64,000 nucleotides of DNA from contig JAITYX010000026.1 of the NCBI GenBank assembly GCA_021018815.1, forward strand, positions 7,626,001 through 7,690,000, given 5' to 3'. This document shows, in pieces, positions 11,681-20,786 of this stretch (within the stretch, counting starts at the first letter, position 1; the number at the start of each line of letters is the position of its first letter). The position numbers and the translations under genes were made by a program. The notes beneath the pieces were generated by a model. The model saw only the letters and a program-made list of their open reading frames with translations, was not told the DNA's origin and made no database searches. The stretch comes from Talinum fruticosum (lineage: Eukaryota; Streptophyta; Magnoliopsida; Caryophyllales; Talinaceae).

Positions 11681-12588
11681 CTATTCTCTCTTATTGTTGG
11701 CTTTAAGTTATTTAGAAAATGTTTTATATATAGTAAAATGTTGAATGTATTTGCGTTAATATGTGAATATTGAAAATGTGGGTAATGTTTGAGATTGTTG
11801 AAATGTTGAATTCTTTGTTGAAATGTTAAATATTGGGAATGTGGGTAACATTTATTTAGTTTATTAGGTTTAAAATTCGTGAAATATTTGAGATTTTGAT
11901 AAATGGGTTTAGGAGTTTAGGATTTATTAAGTTGGAATTTCGTTAAATATTTGAGATTTTGAGAAATGGGCTTACGAGTTTAGGATTTGTGATAATTATA
12001 GTGAAATATGATAGGTTACGATGGTATACCAAAAGAGTGCATCCAAATTTGTTTAGGGCTTTAGAGAAATAGAAAGATAATTTGGAAATAGGGTCATCCT
12101 CTAAAACCTTCTCATAAAGATAAATTTCTATCCAAATTTGTTTACTTTGATGAGGTGATGTTGGGATGAACTTGTTTATCCAATTATAAAAAATTCGTAT
12201 CCAAATATGGTTAGAGATAGAGATATAAAAATATTTATGGTTTAGGGTTTGAGGAAATAGAAAAATTTGTGGTTATATATTTAAGGATATATAATGTGAA
12301 AATGTAAATAACTGGGAAGGTATTTGTATATAGGGATCTCCCCAAATACTTGTCATAAAGATAAATGTGTTATCAAATTTATTTATTTTGATGAGTTGAA
12401 GTTATGGGTATGAAAATTTCCGATTTCCTTATTGGGTGCAAGTTTGTTGTATTATACATGATCGTAAACTAGAGGCCACGATTTTTTTAAGTTTACGTAA
12501 TTCATAAGACAATAATGAAATTATAAACGAAATGTTGAGGTTAACCCCTTAATTTTCTTTAACAACCCAAGATATAACAGGACCCGAG

Positions 12589-12732
12589 AATTCTCTTGTT
12601 GTGATTAACAACGAGGTTGGTTTTACAAGACAACAGGTGAAGTGTACTTTGCAACATTCTACCTATGTTGCAAAGTACACTTCATATGTTGTCTTAAAAA
12701 CCGACCTCGTCGTTAATCACAACAAGAGAATT
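12589..12732. repeat. Foldback 1: inverted repeat with arms of about 69 nt and a 7-nt loop
   Basis: The left arm 12589-12657 pairs with 12665-12732 around the loop TCTACCT. Mismatches are few: left AACAACGAGGTTGGTTTT matches right AAAACCGACCTCGTCGTT after reversal. A transcript through it would form a near-perfect hairpin. Confidence 0.9.
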
Positions 12733-12799
12733 TTGGTTCCTATTAGATCATGTCTAGTTTATGATAAATATATAATACATCAAATTAGAATAAAAAGGA

Positions 12800-12804
<5 letters not shown>

Positions 12805-12834
<30 letters not shown>
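12805..12834. repeat. (TA)n microsatellite
   Basis: About 15 TA units lie between foldback 1 and the third copy of the module. Confidence 0.95.
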
Positions 12835-12836
<2 letters not shown>

Positions 12837-13012
12837 ATTTAAAGGATGAAAAGGATGATTTATTAATAATATATACGTAAAAAAATCAAAAATATATTTG
12901 GATATATGCATCTCCCCAAATACTTGTCATAAAGATAAATTTATTATCAAATTTATTTATTTTGATGAGTTGGAGTTGGGGGTGGACTAACTTATCCAAT
13001 TACCTAAATTCT

Positions 13013-13256
13013 CTTTAACAATGAGGTTGGATTCATTAGGCAAGCATAGAGACTTTGTGCATTGTAAAGAAAAAAGGGGTAAAGGATTCATTGGAGAAAA
13101 AGGTGATAAACAATAGGGAATTATTATTTATTTTGTGATTGTTTATCACCTTTTTCTTCGATGAATCCTTTATCCCTTTTTCCTTTCTTTGTGTACTTGA
13201 CTCACAATGCACAAAGCCTTTATGTTTGCATAGTAAATCTGATCTCATTGTTAAAG
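13013..13256. repeat. Foldback 2: inverted repeat with arms of about 102-118 nt
   Basis: The left arm 13013-13114 pairs with 13138-13256 around a loop of about 23 nt. Matched blocks include GGTGATAAACAAT/ATTGTTTATCACC, AAGGATTCAT/ATGAATCCTT, TTTGTGCATTGT/ACAATGCACAAA and CTTTAACAATGAG/CTCATTGTTAAAG. Pairing is less regular than in foldback 1. Confidence 0.9.
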
Positions 13257-13404
13257 ACAATAAGCGTTATAAGAACACCGGTTCTGGTTATGTCTTGGGT
13301 TGTTAGAGCGAATTAGAGGGATAAGGGGTAGTAGCTTTATTCAGGGAGTTGGTAATAGAATAATTCTTTTGACTTAATTACTCTCTCCTTCGATCATAGA
13401 GAAA

Positions 13405-13757
13405 ATGAGTTACAGAGCACTTCCTGCTGGTTACGAGAAATTGTGCCCACGCTTCAATAGAGACCGTGTCAAGTAAGTCTGTTGTTGCCAATTGCAGCCC
13501 GTCCCTCATTGCGAAGACATTCTACAACCTTCGATTGATGATGCCATGGAGTTGGATTTTGTAGACTTTGACGAAGCTCATGCTCTCAAACAAGATGTGT
13601 TGTGTTTGGATTGGGACCTCTTTGAAGCTTGGGTAGAGCACAACTTTGACCATCTTGTACTCATCGTCTCCTCATCGTGTGCTCCCCACGGAGAGCAGAG
13701 GCGCCACTTCAAGCATGGGCTCATCGTGTGGTCCCCCCGAAGAGCGGTGAATCGGTG
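13405..13757 (+). other. Unrecognised coding-like segment inside CACTA element 1
   Basis: An ATG at 13405 opens 23 codons (MSYRALPAGYEKLCPRFNRD...) ending in a TAA that overlaps a possible splice donor (AAG|TAAGTC near 13472). A second open stretch (13492-13757) is acidic, reading PSIDDAMELDFVDFDEAHAL. If the GT/AG pair around 13473-13496 were used, the pieces could be exons, but that intron would be far shorter than is usual in plants. I recognise no family. It may be a captured host gene fragment. Confidence 0.25.
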
Positions 13758-14078
13758 AAAGGCCCTTTCTCTTGTTCTTCTCCGGTTTGAAAGAATTTAC
13801 CGAAGGAGAAGGGGAGGAACCTCCTAAGGAAAAGAAAAGGAACCTCCCTAAGAACAAGTGAGGTTGTCTACCTCTACTGCTGTACGAACTCCAAAGAAGC
13901 AAACGAAAGCTCAAGCTCCCTAATAGGGGGCTAAAAGATTCACCTGAATGAGCTCGTGAGGACCAAGAACTTTATTACTTTCTGCACTTCCTGTGGCACT
14001 TCTACTAATTCCTACACTTCGTTCTCGGGTCCTCCAATTTCCTAAAGTGATCCTTTGTAGTAGAGATGTCTTGTTTGT

Positions 14079-14278
14079 GTTTGTGTATTCCATTTACGGG
14101 AAGAGAGATGTGTGATGTTTTTATGACTATATTGCTTGTTTTGAGTTCGTGTAGAGGTAGCGTGGACTGCAAATATGATGTAATTATGTTGTCCAAGCTA
14201 CCTCTACAACAACTCTAAAAAGCAATATAGTCATAAAAACATCCCACATCTTTCTTCCTGTAAAACGAATACACAAAT
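14079..14278. repeat. Foldback 3: inverted repeat with arms of about 88 nt and a 23-nt loop
   Basis: The left arm 14079-14167 pairs with 14191-14278. Long uninterrupted matches include GATGTTTTTATGACTATATT with its complement, and GTAGAGGTAGC with GCTACCTCTAC. Its sequence is unrelated to foldbacks 1 and 2. Confidence 0.9.
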
Positions 14279-14409
14279 AGGAAATTCTTGTATTTATGTT
14301 CAAAATTATTGTATTTATGTTGGAAAATTGAGGCTGTTGGTTTGTTGCTTGTGTAAGTTGTGATATATTTTGTAGAGGACGGAAAAAAATATATTAAAAA
14401 AATACAAAC

Positions 14410-14679
14410 CTATGATGACGGTTCTAATGTAAGAACCAGTCGTATTATGACCTGCCTAAATATTATATATGACGACGGTTCTAATGTAAGAATCGTCATC
14501 ATATAGTAACCTAGAACGACAGTTTTTACATTAGAACCGTCGTCATAGGGTGTTTTTACTATGGTTGTTGAACCGTAGTCAAAGGTGGTACATACAACGA
14601 TGCCCAAATATACGACGCTTTGTTAACCTTAATTAAATGTCATTTTTAACCGTAGTTAAAATTAGTTCCAATAGTAGTG
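14410..14679. repeat. Right subterminal dyads and terminus of CACTA element 1
   Basis: There are three dyads of the left-end type: GATGACGGTTC/GAACCAGTCG, GACGACGGTTC/GAATCGTCATC and GACAGTTTT/AGAACCGTCGTC. Degenerate units (AACCGTAGTCAAAG, AACCGTAGTTAAAA) run up to the terminal TAGTAGTG. Confidence 0.8.
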
Positions 14680-14682
14680 CAA

Positions 14683-16160
14683 GATGCACCATTTTGGAAA
14701 GAAGTAGTCTAAGAAGTATGGACTCAATTATGGAAAATAATACTTGACCTTTGAGTGATCTTTCCCCGGATGTAAACCTATTACATCAAAGTGGATCATT
14801 AAAAGGAAAATGAGAGTACATGGTACCATACAAAGGTTTAAAGCCTGGTTGGTGATAAGAGGGTTTAACCAAAAATATGGTATTGATTACTTTGATACTT
14901 ATGCACCGGTAGCTAGGATTGCAACAATAAGAGTTATTATTGCTTTGTTGCTGCAATTTAAAAGCTTATTATTCACCAAATGGATGTTAAGACTGCTTTC
15001 TTGAATGGTGAATTGGAAGAGAAGGTGTATATGAAACAACCTGAAGGTTTTGTCATTCCAGAACAAGAAAAAAAAATATAAACTCGTTAGATCGTTATAT
15101 AGCTTAAAGCAAGCCCCTAAACAATGACATCAAAAATTTGATGAAGTAGTGCTTTTTTTTTTTACTTTAGCATCAACGAATATAACAAGCTGTATTTATT
15201 ATAAGTTTGACTATGGAAGGTGTAATCATTTGTCTATATGTTAGTGACATGTTGATATTTGGGATTAACTTGGAAAAGGTTAAGAAAACCAAAAGTTTTC
15301 TATCTGCTAGGTTCTCCATGAAGTACATGGGAGAAGACGATGTGATACTTGGCATTAAGATAATTAGAAATAATGATGGTATATGCCTCACTCAATCTCA
15401 TTATGTTGAGAAACTGCTGAGAGATTCAAATACAATGATTGCTCTCATGCAACATCACTTTTAATCCAACTTACAAGTTAGTTCGGAATTATATGAGACC
15501 CGTTGTACAAATTGACTATGCAATGGTCATTGGATCATTGATGTATGCCATGACTAGTAAAAGAACCGACATTGCATTCGCTGTCGAGAAAATTAAGTAG
15601 ATTTATTAGTAATCATAGTATAATAAGGAGAGTTTTGAAATACTTAAAGAAAACTCAACATTATGGCATGTTCTATTCAGGTGATCCTTCAATTTTGGAA
15701 GGAAATTCAGATGCTAGTTGGATAATTAATAAAGAGGATTATGCCTCTACATCGGGATGGGTATTTTTGCTAGGTAGAGGGGTCGTTTCTTGGGCTTCTA
15801 AGAAACAAACTTGCGTATCGACTCCACCATGGCTGCTGAATTTATGGCATGGCTGCAGCAAGTAAAGAAGCCGAATGGCTTCGAAACTTGTTGTTGGAAA
15901 TTCCCAATTGGCCAAAACCTATGTCACCACTTTCCATTCATTGTGATGGTAAGTTTACACTATCTAAGGCTTATACTCATGTCCATAATGGTAAATCAAG
16001 GCACATTGGACTTAGACATGCCTATGTTTGTCAATGAATAAAGGATGGAGCAATTACTATTGATTTTGTGCAATCAAAAGGTAATCTTGCTAATCTTTTG
16101 GCTAAAGGTCTAGCAAGAGACTTGGTGTTGAAAACACCAAGGGGCATGGGACTCATTTGA
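14683..16160 (+). pseudogene. Copia reverse transcriptase-RNase H remnant
   Basis: After the CACTA insertion the polymerase resumes with DAPFWKE. It passes through IDYFDTYAPVARIATIRVI (about 14880-14940), an [19 protein letters not shown] stretch in another frame, LVRSLYSLKQAPKQ (about 15080-15125), and ICLYVSDMLIFGINLEKVKK in place of the usual YVDDM(L/I). RNase H landmarks follow: RRVLKYLKKTQHYGMFY, SDASWI, VSWASKKQTC and a final HIGLRHAYV (15615-16035). At least five stops or frameshifts separate these. The Asp-Asp of the polymerase active site is replaced by Ser-Asp. Confidence 0.8.
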
Positions 16161-16691
16161 TCACTAATAATAAGGCCTCAACTTAACTCTTGATATAATG
16201 TCAAGTTTTTAGTTCAAAGAGTGACAACATTATATATTGATTGTTAGCACTATTAATTTTCCATTTTCATCCTAAGGTAAGAGTGCCTTTTATTTTAAAG
16301 TTCAAGAGGAAGAGTTTAATTACTCTTAATAGACCATGATCGAATGGGTGCTTGTGTTATAGGAGCAATTTCTAAGGTCTACCTATGTGAGTGTGAAGTG
16401 TGGCCACTTCAAAGAGCCAAGAGCTTGGCTTGATGCATTCATGAAGGATATAGACATATGGACTTTAAATTAAGTCAAAATTTTGAGTGTATTTTTAAGA
16501 TTGGTATTGAAATGTATCCAATTAGTTAGAAAGGATGTATAGTTCAAAGACTTGTCGACTATGACCTTCAGATTAATTGAATATCCACTAAGTAAAAGTT
16601 TAAATCGTAACATACTTTTCTGAAGTATGAATCTCCAAGATTCCTCTGAAGTTGAAGTTTTATTTCACTCGTTCTTGAAATGGCGGGGGAT
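16161..16691 (+). other. Copia 3' non-coding tract and polypurine tract
   Basis: There is no gene here. The sequence resembles the 3' untranslated part of copia elements (about 16360-16440) and ends in GGCGGGGGA at 16682-16690, a polypurine tract directly before the TGTTAGGG of the LTR. Confidence 0.6.
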
Positions 16692-16963
16692 TGTTAGGGT
16701 ATTTCAAGAATGTAATTAGAAAAATTGCATTAGGATAGCCCGAGATAACCTCCAAAACGCCAAAGGACAACAAACATAAGAGTCGGGAAGGACAGGTAGC
16801 CACCACGGGCAGCCGTGGCAACCAACACGTGTAGCCCGTGTTGAAGGACACAACTCGTGTGGCTGTGTTCTTCATGGTGGTATAATTTTGACTTCCAACA
16901 ATGAACTCGGGCAGCTCGTGTTGGCTGCAATTGACGATTATTGTTGTCCGGATTAAGATCTCA
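16692..16963 (+). repeat. 3' LTR of the first copia element (right end uncertain)
   Basis: It begins TGTTAGGGTATTTC right after the polypurine tract and must end before about 16965, where integrase codons of another copia element start. It holds CGTG/CACG-rich dyads (about 16805-16860, GTAGCCCGTG and CTCGTGTGG). No second copy is in the window for comparison. Confidence 0.5.
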
Positions 16964-16964
16964 T

Positions 16965-17860
16965 TCAAGGCTATCAAATCGGTTTCTACTTTGATAGCTC
17001 TTGACCTTTGCATGTTGATCTTTGTGTTCCAATGCCTATCAAAAGCATCAAAGATAGTGAATACGTATTTGTTATAGTTGATGACTATTCCAGATTTACT
17101 TGGGTATATTTTTGAGGAATAAAAATGATGCCTTTAAAGAGTTCGCTAAGCTGGTCGAGACAGGTTCAAGTTGAACAAATCACTCCCATTGTGAGAGTTA
17201 GAAGCGATCATGGAGGAGAAATCAAAGATGAATTTGGAAAGCTTTGTGACAATTTAGGAATATTCCATAACTTCACGACCTCAAAGACTCCAACAAAATG
17301 GAGTAGTTGAAAGGAGAACCGCACTTTGGAGGAAATTGCAAGGACTATGATGATTAGCAATGATCCTACCTATTACTTTAGGCGGAAGCGATCAATACCG
17401 TAAATTATGTTCAAAATTGTTACATCATCGAGACCATTCCTAAAAAGACTCCATATGAACTGTATAAAGGTAAAAAGCCTAATATTACATACTTCAAGAC
17501 CTTTGGGTGCAAGTGCTTTGTACACGTATATGGTAAGAAAAATTTGACCAAATTTGAGCCTTGGTTAGACAAAGGTATATTTCTTGGATACTCTTTAGTA
17601 AGTAAAGCATATCGAATATTTAAAAATATACTAAAAGCTGTTGAATAGATTATTCATGTGGTTTTTGATGAGAACAATGATGGTCAAATCAGTTCTTCTA
17701 CTTTTAGTGACCTAAAGTTAAGCATGGACAAAGAAGATAAAAGAAATCCCTCAAATTTCCAATTCGACTGTATGGAATCCAACCCATGGACGAGACAAAA
17801 GGTCGGACACGGAAGCTGCAATTCAAAAGAACGTAGATCCTAAGTTGACTCAAGAACAAC
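16965..17860 (+). pseudogene. SIRE-like copia integrase remnant
   Basis: It opens with KSVSTLIALDL and a HVDLF-like stretch, then KSIKDSEYVFVIVDDYSRFTW (about 17040-17105), VRSDHGGEIKDEFGKLCDNL (about 17200-17255) and a TPQQNGVVER-like stretch. These hold the D-D-E landmarks of the copia integrase core. Frame breaks occur near 17115, 17310 and 17400. The C-terminal part (about 17440-17660) still reads TFGCKCFVH- and LDKGIFLGYS-like in alternating frames. Integration of cDNA would be its role; it is inactive here. Confidence 0.75.
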
Positions 17861-18427
17861 CTGTATCTAAATCACCAAATGTGGATTTCAACTTAAATCC
17901 AAATCTTAACATCCATCAAGAAACTGGAAGAGGACTCAAATTCAAACCTCTCCACCCAAGAGATAGCTTGGTGTCCGACATAAACTCAGGTATACAAACA
18001 AGGTTAGCTCTTAGAAACTTTTCTGCATTCTTTTGTTTCATATATAATATAGAACCTAAGAATCATGAGGAAGCATTAGATGACCCATAATAGATTAATG
18101 CCATGCAAGATAAACTAGCCCAATTTGAAAGAAACAAAGTATGAACTCGATTGTCGGACCCAAAAGACATCCTGTCATATGAACAAAATGGGTTTTTAGA
18201 AACAAGTTAGATGAGTTCGGGAACGTGGTTAGAAACAAGGCCAGGCTAGTAGCCGAAGGCTATAACCACGAGGAAGGCCGAGACTTTGAAGAGACCTTTG
18301 CACCCTTAGCCAGATTAGAGGCTATGCATACCACTTGCTTTTGCATCATACATGGGCATAAAATTATATCAAATAGATGTTAAGTGCACATTTTTAAATA
18401 GACATCTTAATGAAGAGGTTTATGTTG
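17861..18427 (+). pseudogene. SIRE-like copia reverse transcriptase, N-terminal part
   Basis: A linker rich in Asn and Pro is followed by TRLALRNFSAFFCFIYNIEP (about 18000-18060), then EEALDDP and INAMQDKLAQFERNKV, the start of the copia polymerase domain. [21 protein letters not shown] and [13 protein letters not shown] are readable in shifted frames (18185-18330), then [20 protein letters not shown] up to the insertion point at 18427. A TAA at 18088 and several single-base shifts disable it. Confidence 0.75.
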
Positions 18428-19967
18428 TGAAGGTTTGCTCTTGGAGTAACTAAGTCACCGTAGAGGGAGGTGAAAAGGGTGATGGGGACATTTAAGCAAG
18501 TAATGGAAGAATAAAACTAGAGATGACTCGAGGAGAGTCCGAGTCTAGATTGGACTCGGAAAAGTGCTAACATAGAAAGTTACGTGGAAACCCTCCTGGG
18601 GCGATAAACCACGGTCGGTGCTAATCCAAGCACCAAGTCAAATCCACTATTTTGAATCCACAAAATACGAGTAGAAAGACTCAACCAGAATTGCTCCCTT
18701 AGACAATTCCTTACAAGATTTTCCTAGACTCAAAAATTACCTTATTTGATCTAGTACTTCCTAACTGAGATAACCTTTATAATTAGGGACAAGCGAGCTG
18801 AATTAACCCTTACAGCTCGGTCAAGGGACCTTACTCGAAAGTAAGAATGAGTGTTTGTAAGCTGATTATAAGACCTTACAACTCGGAAAGATATTAAGTA
18901 CAAAGTTGGAGTTGTAAGTAGAAGATTGAGTATGAATACAATGACTTTTTCTTAAGTGTATGTATTGACGAGTTGGTTCCAGTAATCTTCAAGTCTTGAG
19001 AGTTGGCTTCTATTTATAGATAACCAAGCAGATTAGTCGTTGTGACTATCTTATGACTGGAAGTCCTTTGTGGCCGTTGCAATGGATTTTTGAGTCATTC
19101 GGAAAATATCCGTGGAGGTGTGAACGTTGGGCAACGACTCTTGACTTCTTTGGAAGTCCCAATCCACTAGTGGTGTCCGAAAAGTAGGGCAGAAACCACC
19201 GTTGAGCTTAGCGTTGCGGATTTCCAGTTTTGGAAACAAACAACCACGACACGATGTCCGGGCCTTGTTTAGAGGTGGAAAAAGCCTTGTCCGATGGTGA
19301 TTTGACGTTTTGAAGCCGGTTACTTTTGTAATTCAAAAATATGATAGCTTCGTTTGAATAATCTACAAAAGTAAATCAATTTGGTTCTCAAAGTATAAAA
19401 TACTTTGGTCCAAGATTAGACACAGATAATAATTTTAATTAAGATAATTAAGTGCATAATTATCCGAGTCGGAAAGAAATGGAATTTTCCGAGTCTAATA
19501 TCCATTATACTCAAATTCCATCCGAGTCGGTTTAGAAGTAAAGCAAGTCGGATAAATAACATCGAGTGGAAAGACTTGATCTAGACTGCCAATGTTCAAA
19601 CCAAGCATGCTGACTTAGAAAGATGAATTAACACAATAATCCAATCAAACTTAGATCATGAAGTCATAACTGAGTTTATGAAAAATAGAACAAGTGTTTG
19701 AACATGCAATATATCCGAGTGTTGTTTGAGTGACTCGAAGCTGTGTGTGAAATGATAAACAAGAATATGCTTTACGAGTCGGTTAGAATCAAAAGAGAAC
19801 ATATGCGATAGTTTCGTAACACTCGGAAAAGATGCTATATCACTCGAAAAGCTTATAAAACAGTTAGAATGACTTTTAATCAAAACCTTATAAGAGACGA
19901 AGTCTTATACCTGATCCCTTGATGGGACTCAGAGTGATATATATGTAAGGTATGAGTCTTCATGTTG
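18423..19967 (-). mobile_element. Solo LTR (1,535 bp) with TGTTG target-site duplications
   Basis: The LTR is 18428-19962. TGTTG occurs at 18423-18427 and 19963-19967, and the ends are the inverted pair TGAAG/CTTCA. There is no internal region, so it is a solo LTR left by LTR-LTR recombination. On the minus strand a TATA box (TCTATAAATAGAAGCC, near 19013) precedes a leader-like stretch, so the LTR is probably minus-oriented. The family is unassigned. A second end of the same family appears at 63963. Confidence 0.88.
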
Positions 19968-20786
19968 AACAGGCCCCGGGTTTTGAAAATCCAGATTTTC
20001 CAAATCATGTGTTTAAACTTCAAAAAACACTTTATGGTCTTAAACAAACTCCTAAAGCTTGGTGTAATAGACTAAGTTTTTACTTGAAAAAGATTTTAAA
20101 AGGGGACTAATTGACAAAACACTCTTTACGAAATCCAAAGGAAAGGATTTCATTATAGTCCAAATATATGTTGATGATATTCTTTTTGGTGCTACTAACG
20201 AAAAATTGTGCAAAAAATTCTCTAACTTGATAAGCAAAGAATTTGAGATAAGCATGATGGGTAAGTTGAACTTTTTTCCTTGGTCTACAAATCAAGAAAT
20301 GCAAAGATGGCATCTTTGTCAACCAAGAAAATTATGTTAAAGAACTCCTTAAGAAGTATAAGCTTGATAACATCAAGCATGTAACCACTCCAATGGCCAC
20401 CAACACCAAATTAGACTGAGATCTAGAAGGTAAGTTAGTAAATGAAAAGATTTATAGAGGTATAATTGGTTCCCTTCTCTATCCGACCGCGATCGACCAC
20501 ATATAATGTTTAGTGTTTGCTTATGTGTCTAATTTCAATCATGTCCTAGAGAGTCTTATATGACCAGATATGAAAAGGATTTTTAGATACTTAGCAGGTA
20601 CTTTGACTCTCATCTTATAGTAACCCAAGGAGTCGATTTTGATATGACCGGATATATCGATGTCGATTACACTAGTTACAAGGTGGATAGAAAGAGCACC
20701 TCCGATGCATATCTACTCCTTGGCCAATCTCTCATATCTTGGCACTCAAAGAAACAAACTTCGGATGCATTATCCATGGCTGAAGT
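19963..20786 (+). pseudogene. SIRE-like copia reverse transcriptase C-terminal part and RNase H start
   Basis: It resumes as EQAPGFENPDFPNHVFKLQK, then TLYGLKQTPKAW, LIDKTLFTKSKGKDFIIVQI and the catalytic YVDDILFGATNEKL (about 20165-20205). EFEISMMGKLNFF and YVKELLKKYKLDNIKHV follow (20240-20390). RNase H begins with GFDMTGYIDVDYTSYKVDRK and LISWHSKKQTSDALSMAEV before the chromovirus insertion at 20787. The YVDD motif is kept, but there are frameshifts near 20090, 20280 and 20490. Confidence 0.8.

Larger units (their letters stand above)
12054..13005. repeat. Three dispersed copies of a module of about 100-190 bp within CACTA element 1
   Basis: Copies lie at about 12054-12197, 12241-12430 and 12890-13005. 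The shared core is CAAATACTTGTCATAAAG followed by an ATTTATTTTGATGAGTTG-type stretch (the first copy is more diverged). Copies two and three each lie just upstream of a long foldback, and the sequence leading into both foldbacks is CTTTAACAA(C/T). Confidence 0.75.
11165..14682. mobile_element. CACTA DNA transposon (non-autonomous) with CAA target-site duplications
   Basis: The element is 11168-14679 (3,512 bp), flanked by CAA at 11165-11167 and 14680-14682. Its termini read CACTACTA inward from both ends and share a TTTTAAC(G/T)A(T/C)GG block just inside. Both ends carry three short dyads built on ACGACGGTTC. No transposase (TNPD/TNPA) is readable, so movement would need an autonomous relative. 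Inside are a pyrimidine-rich 5'-leader-like block (11430-11680), a module in three copies, three long foldbacks, a TA microsatellite and an unrecognised coding-like segment (13405-13757). It was inserted into an already existing copia polymerase. Confidence 0.9.
8722..16963 (+). mobile_element. Degenerate Ty1/copia element, split by a CACTA insertion
   Basis: It reads in the copia order gag, protease, integrase, reverse transcriptase, RNase H, then a purine run (GGCGGGGGA) and a TGTTAGGG start of a 3' LTR at 16692. The reading is broken by many stops and frameshifts, so the element is old. No 5' LTR or primer site can be recognised in the 90 bases before gag. The CACTA element at 11168-14679 sits inside the polymerase. 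Removing it with one CAA copy joins codons for EAMESQ to DAPFWKE, a normal copia sequence. The lineage within copia is uncertain. Confidence 0.8.

Noticed and set aside
12806..12834. (TA)n run as part of a functional hairpin
   Set aside because: Self-complementary by composition only; probably a simple microsatellite.
16660..17013. 117-codon minus-strand frame over the first copia 3' LTR
   Set aside because: It crosses an LTR/polymerase boundary on the wrong strand and matches nothing.
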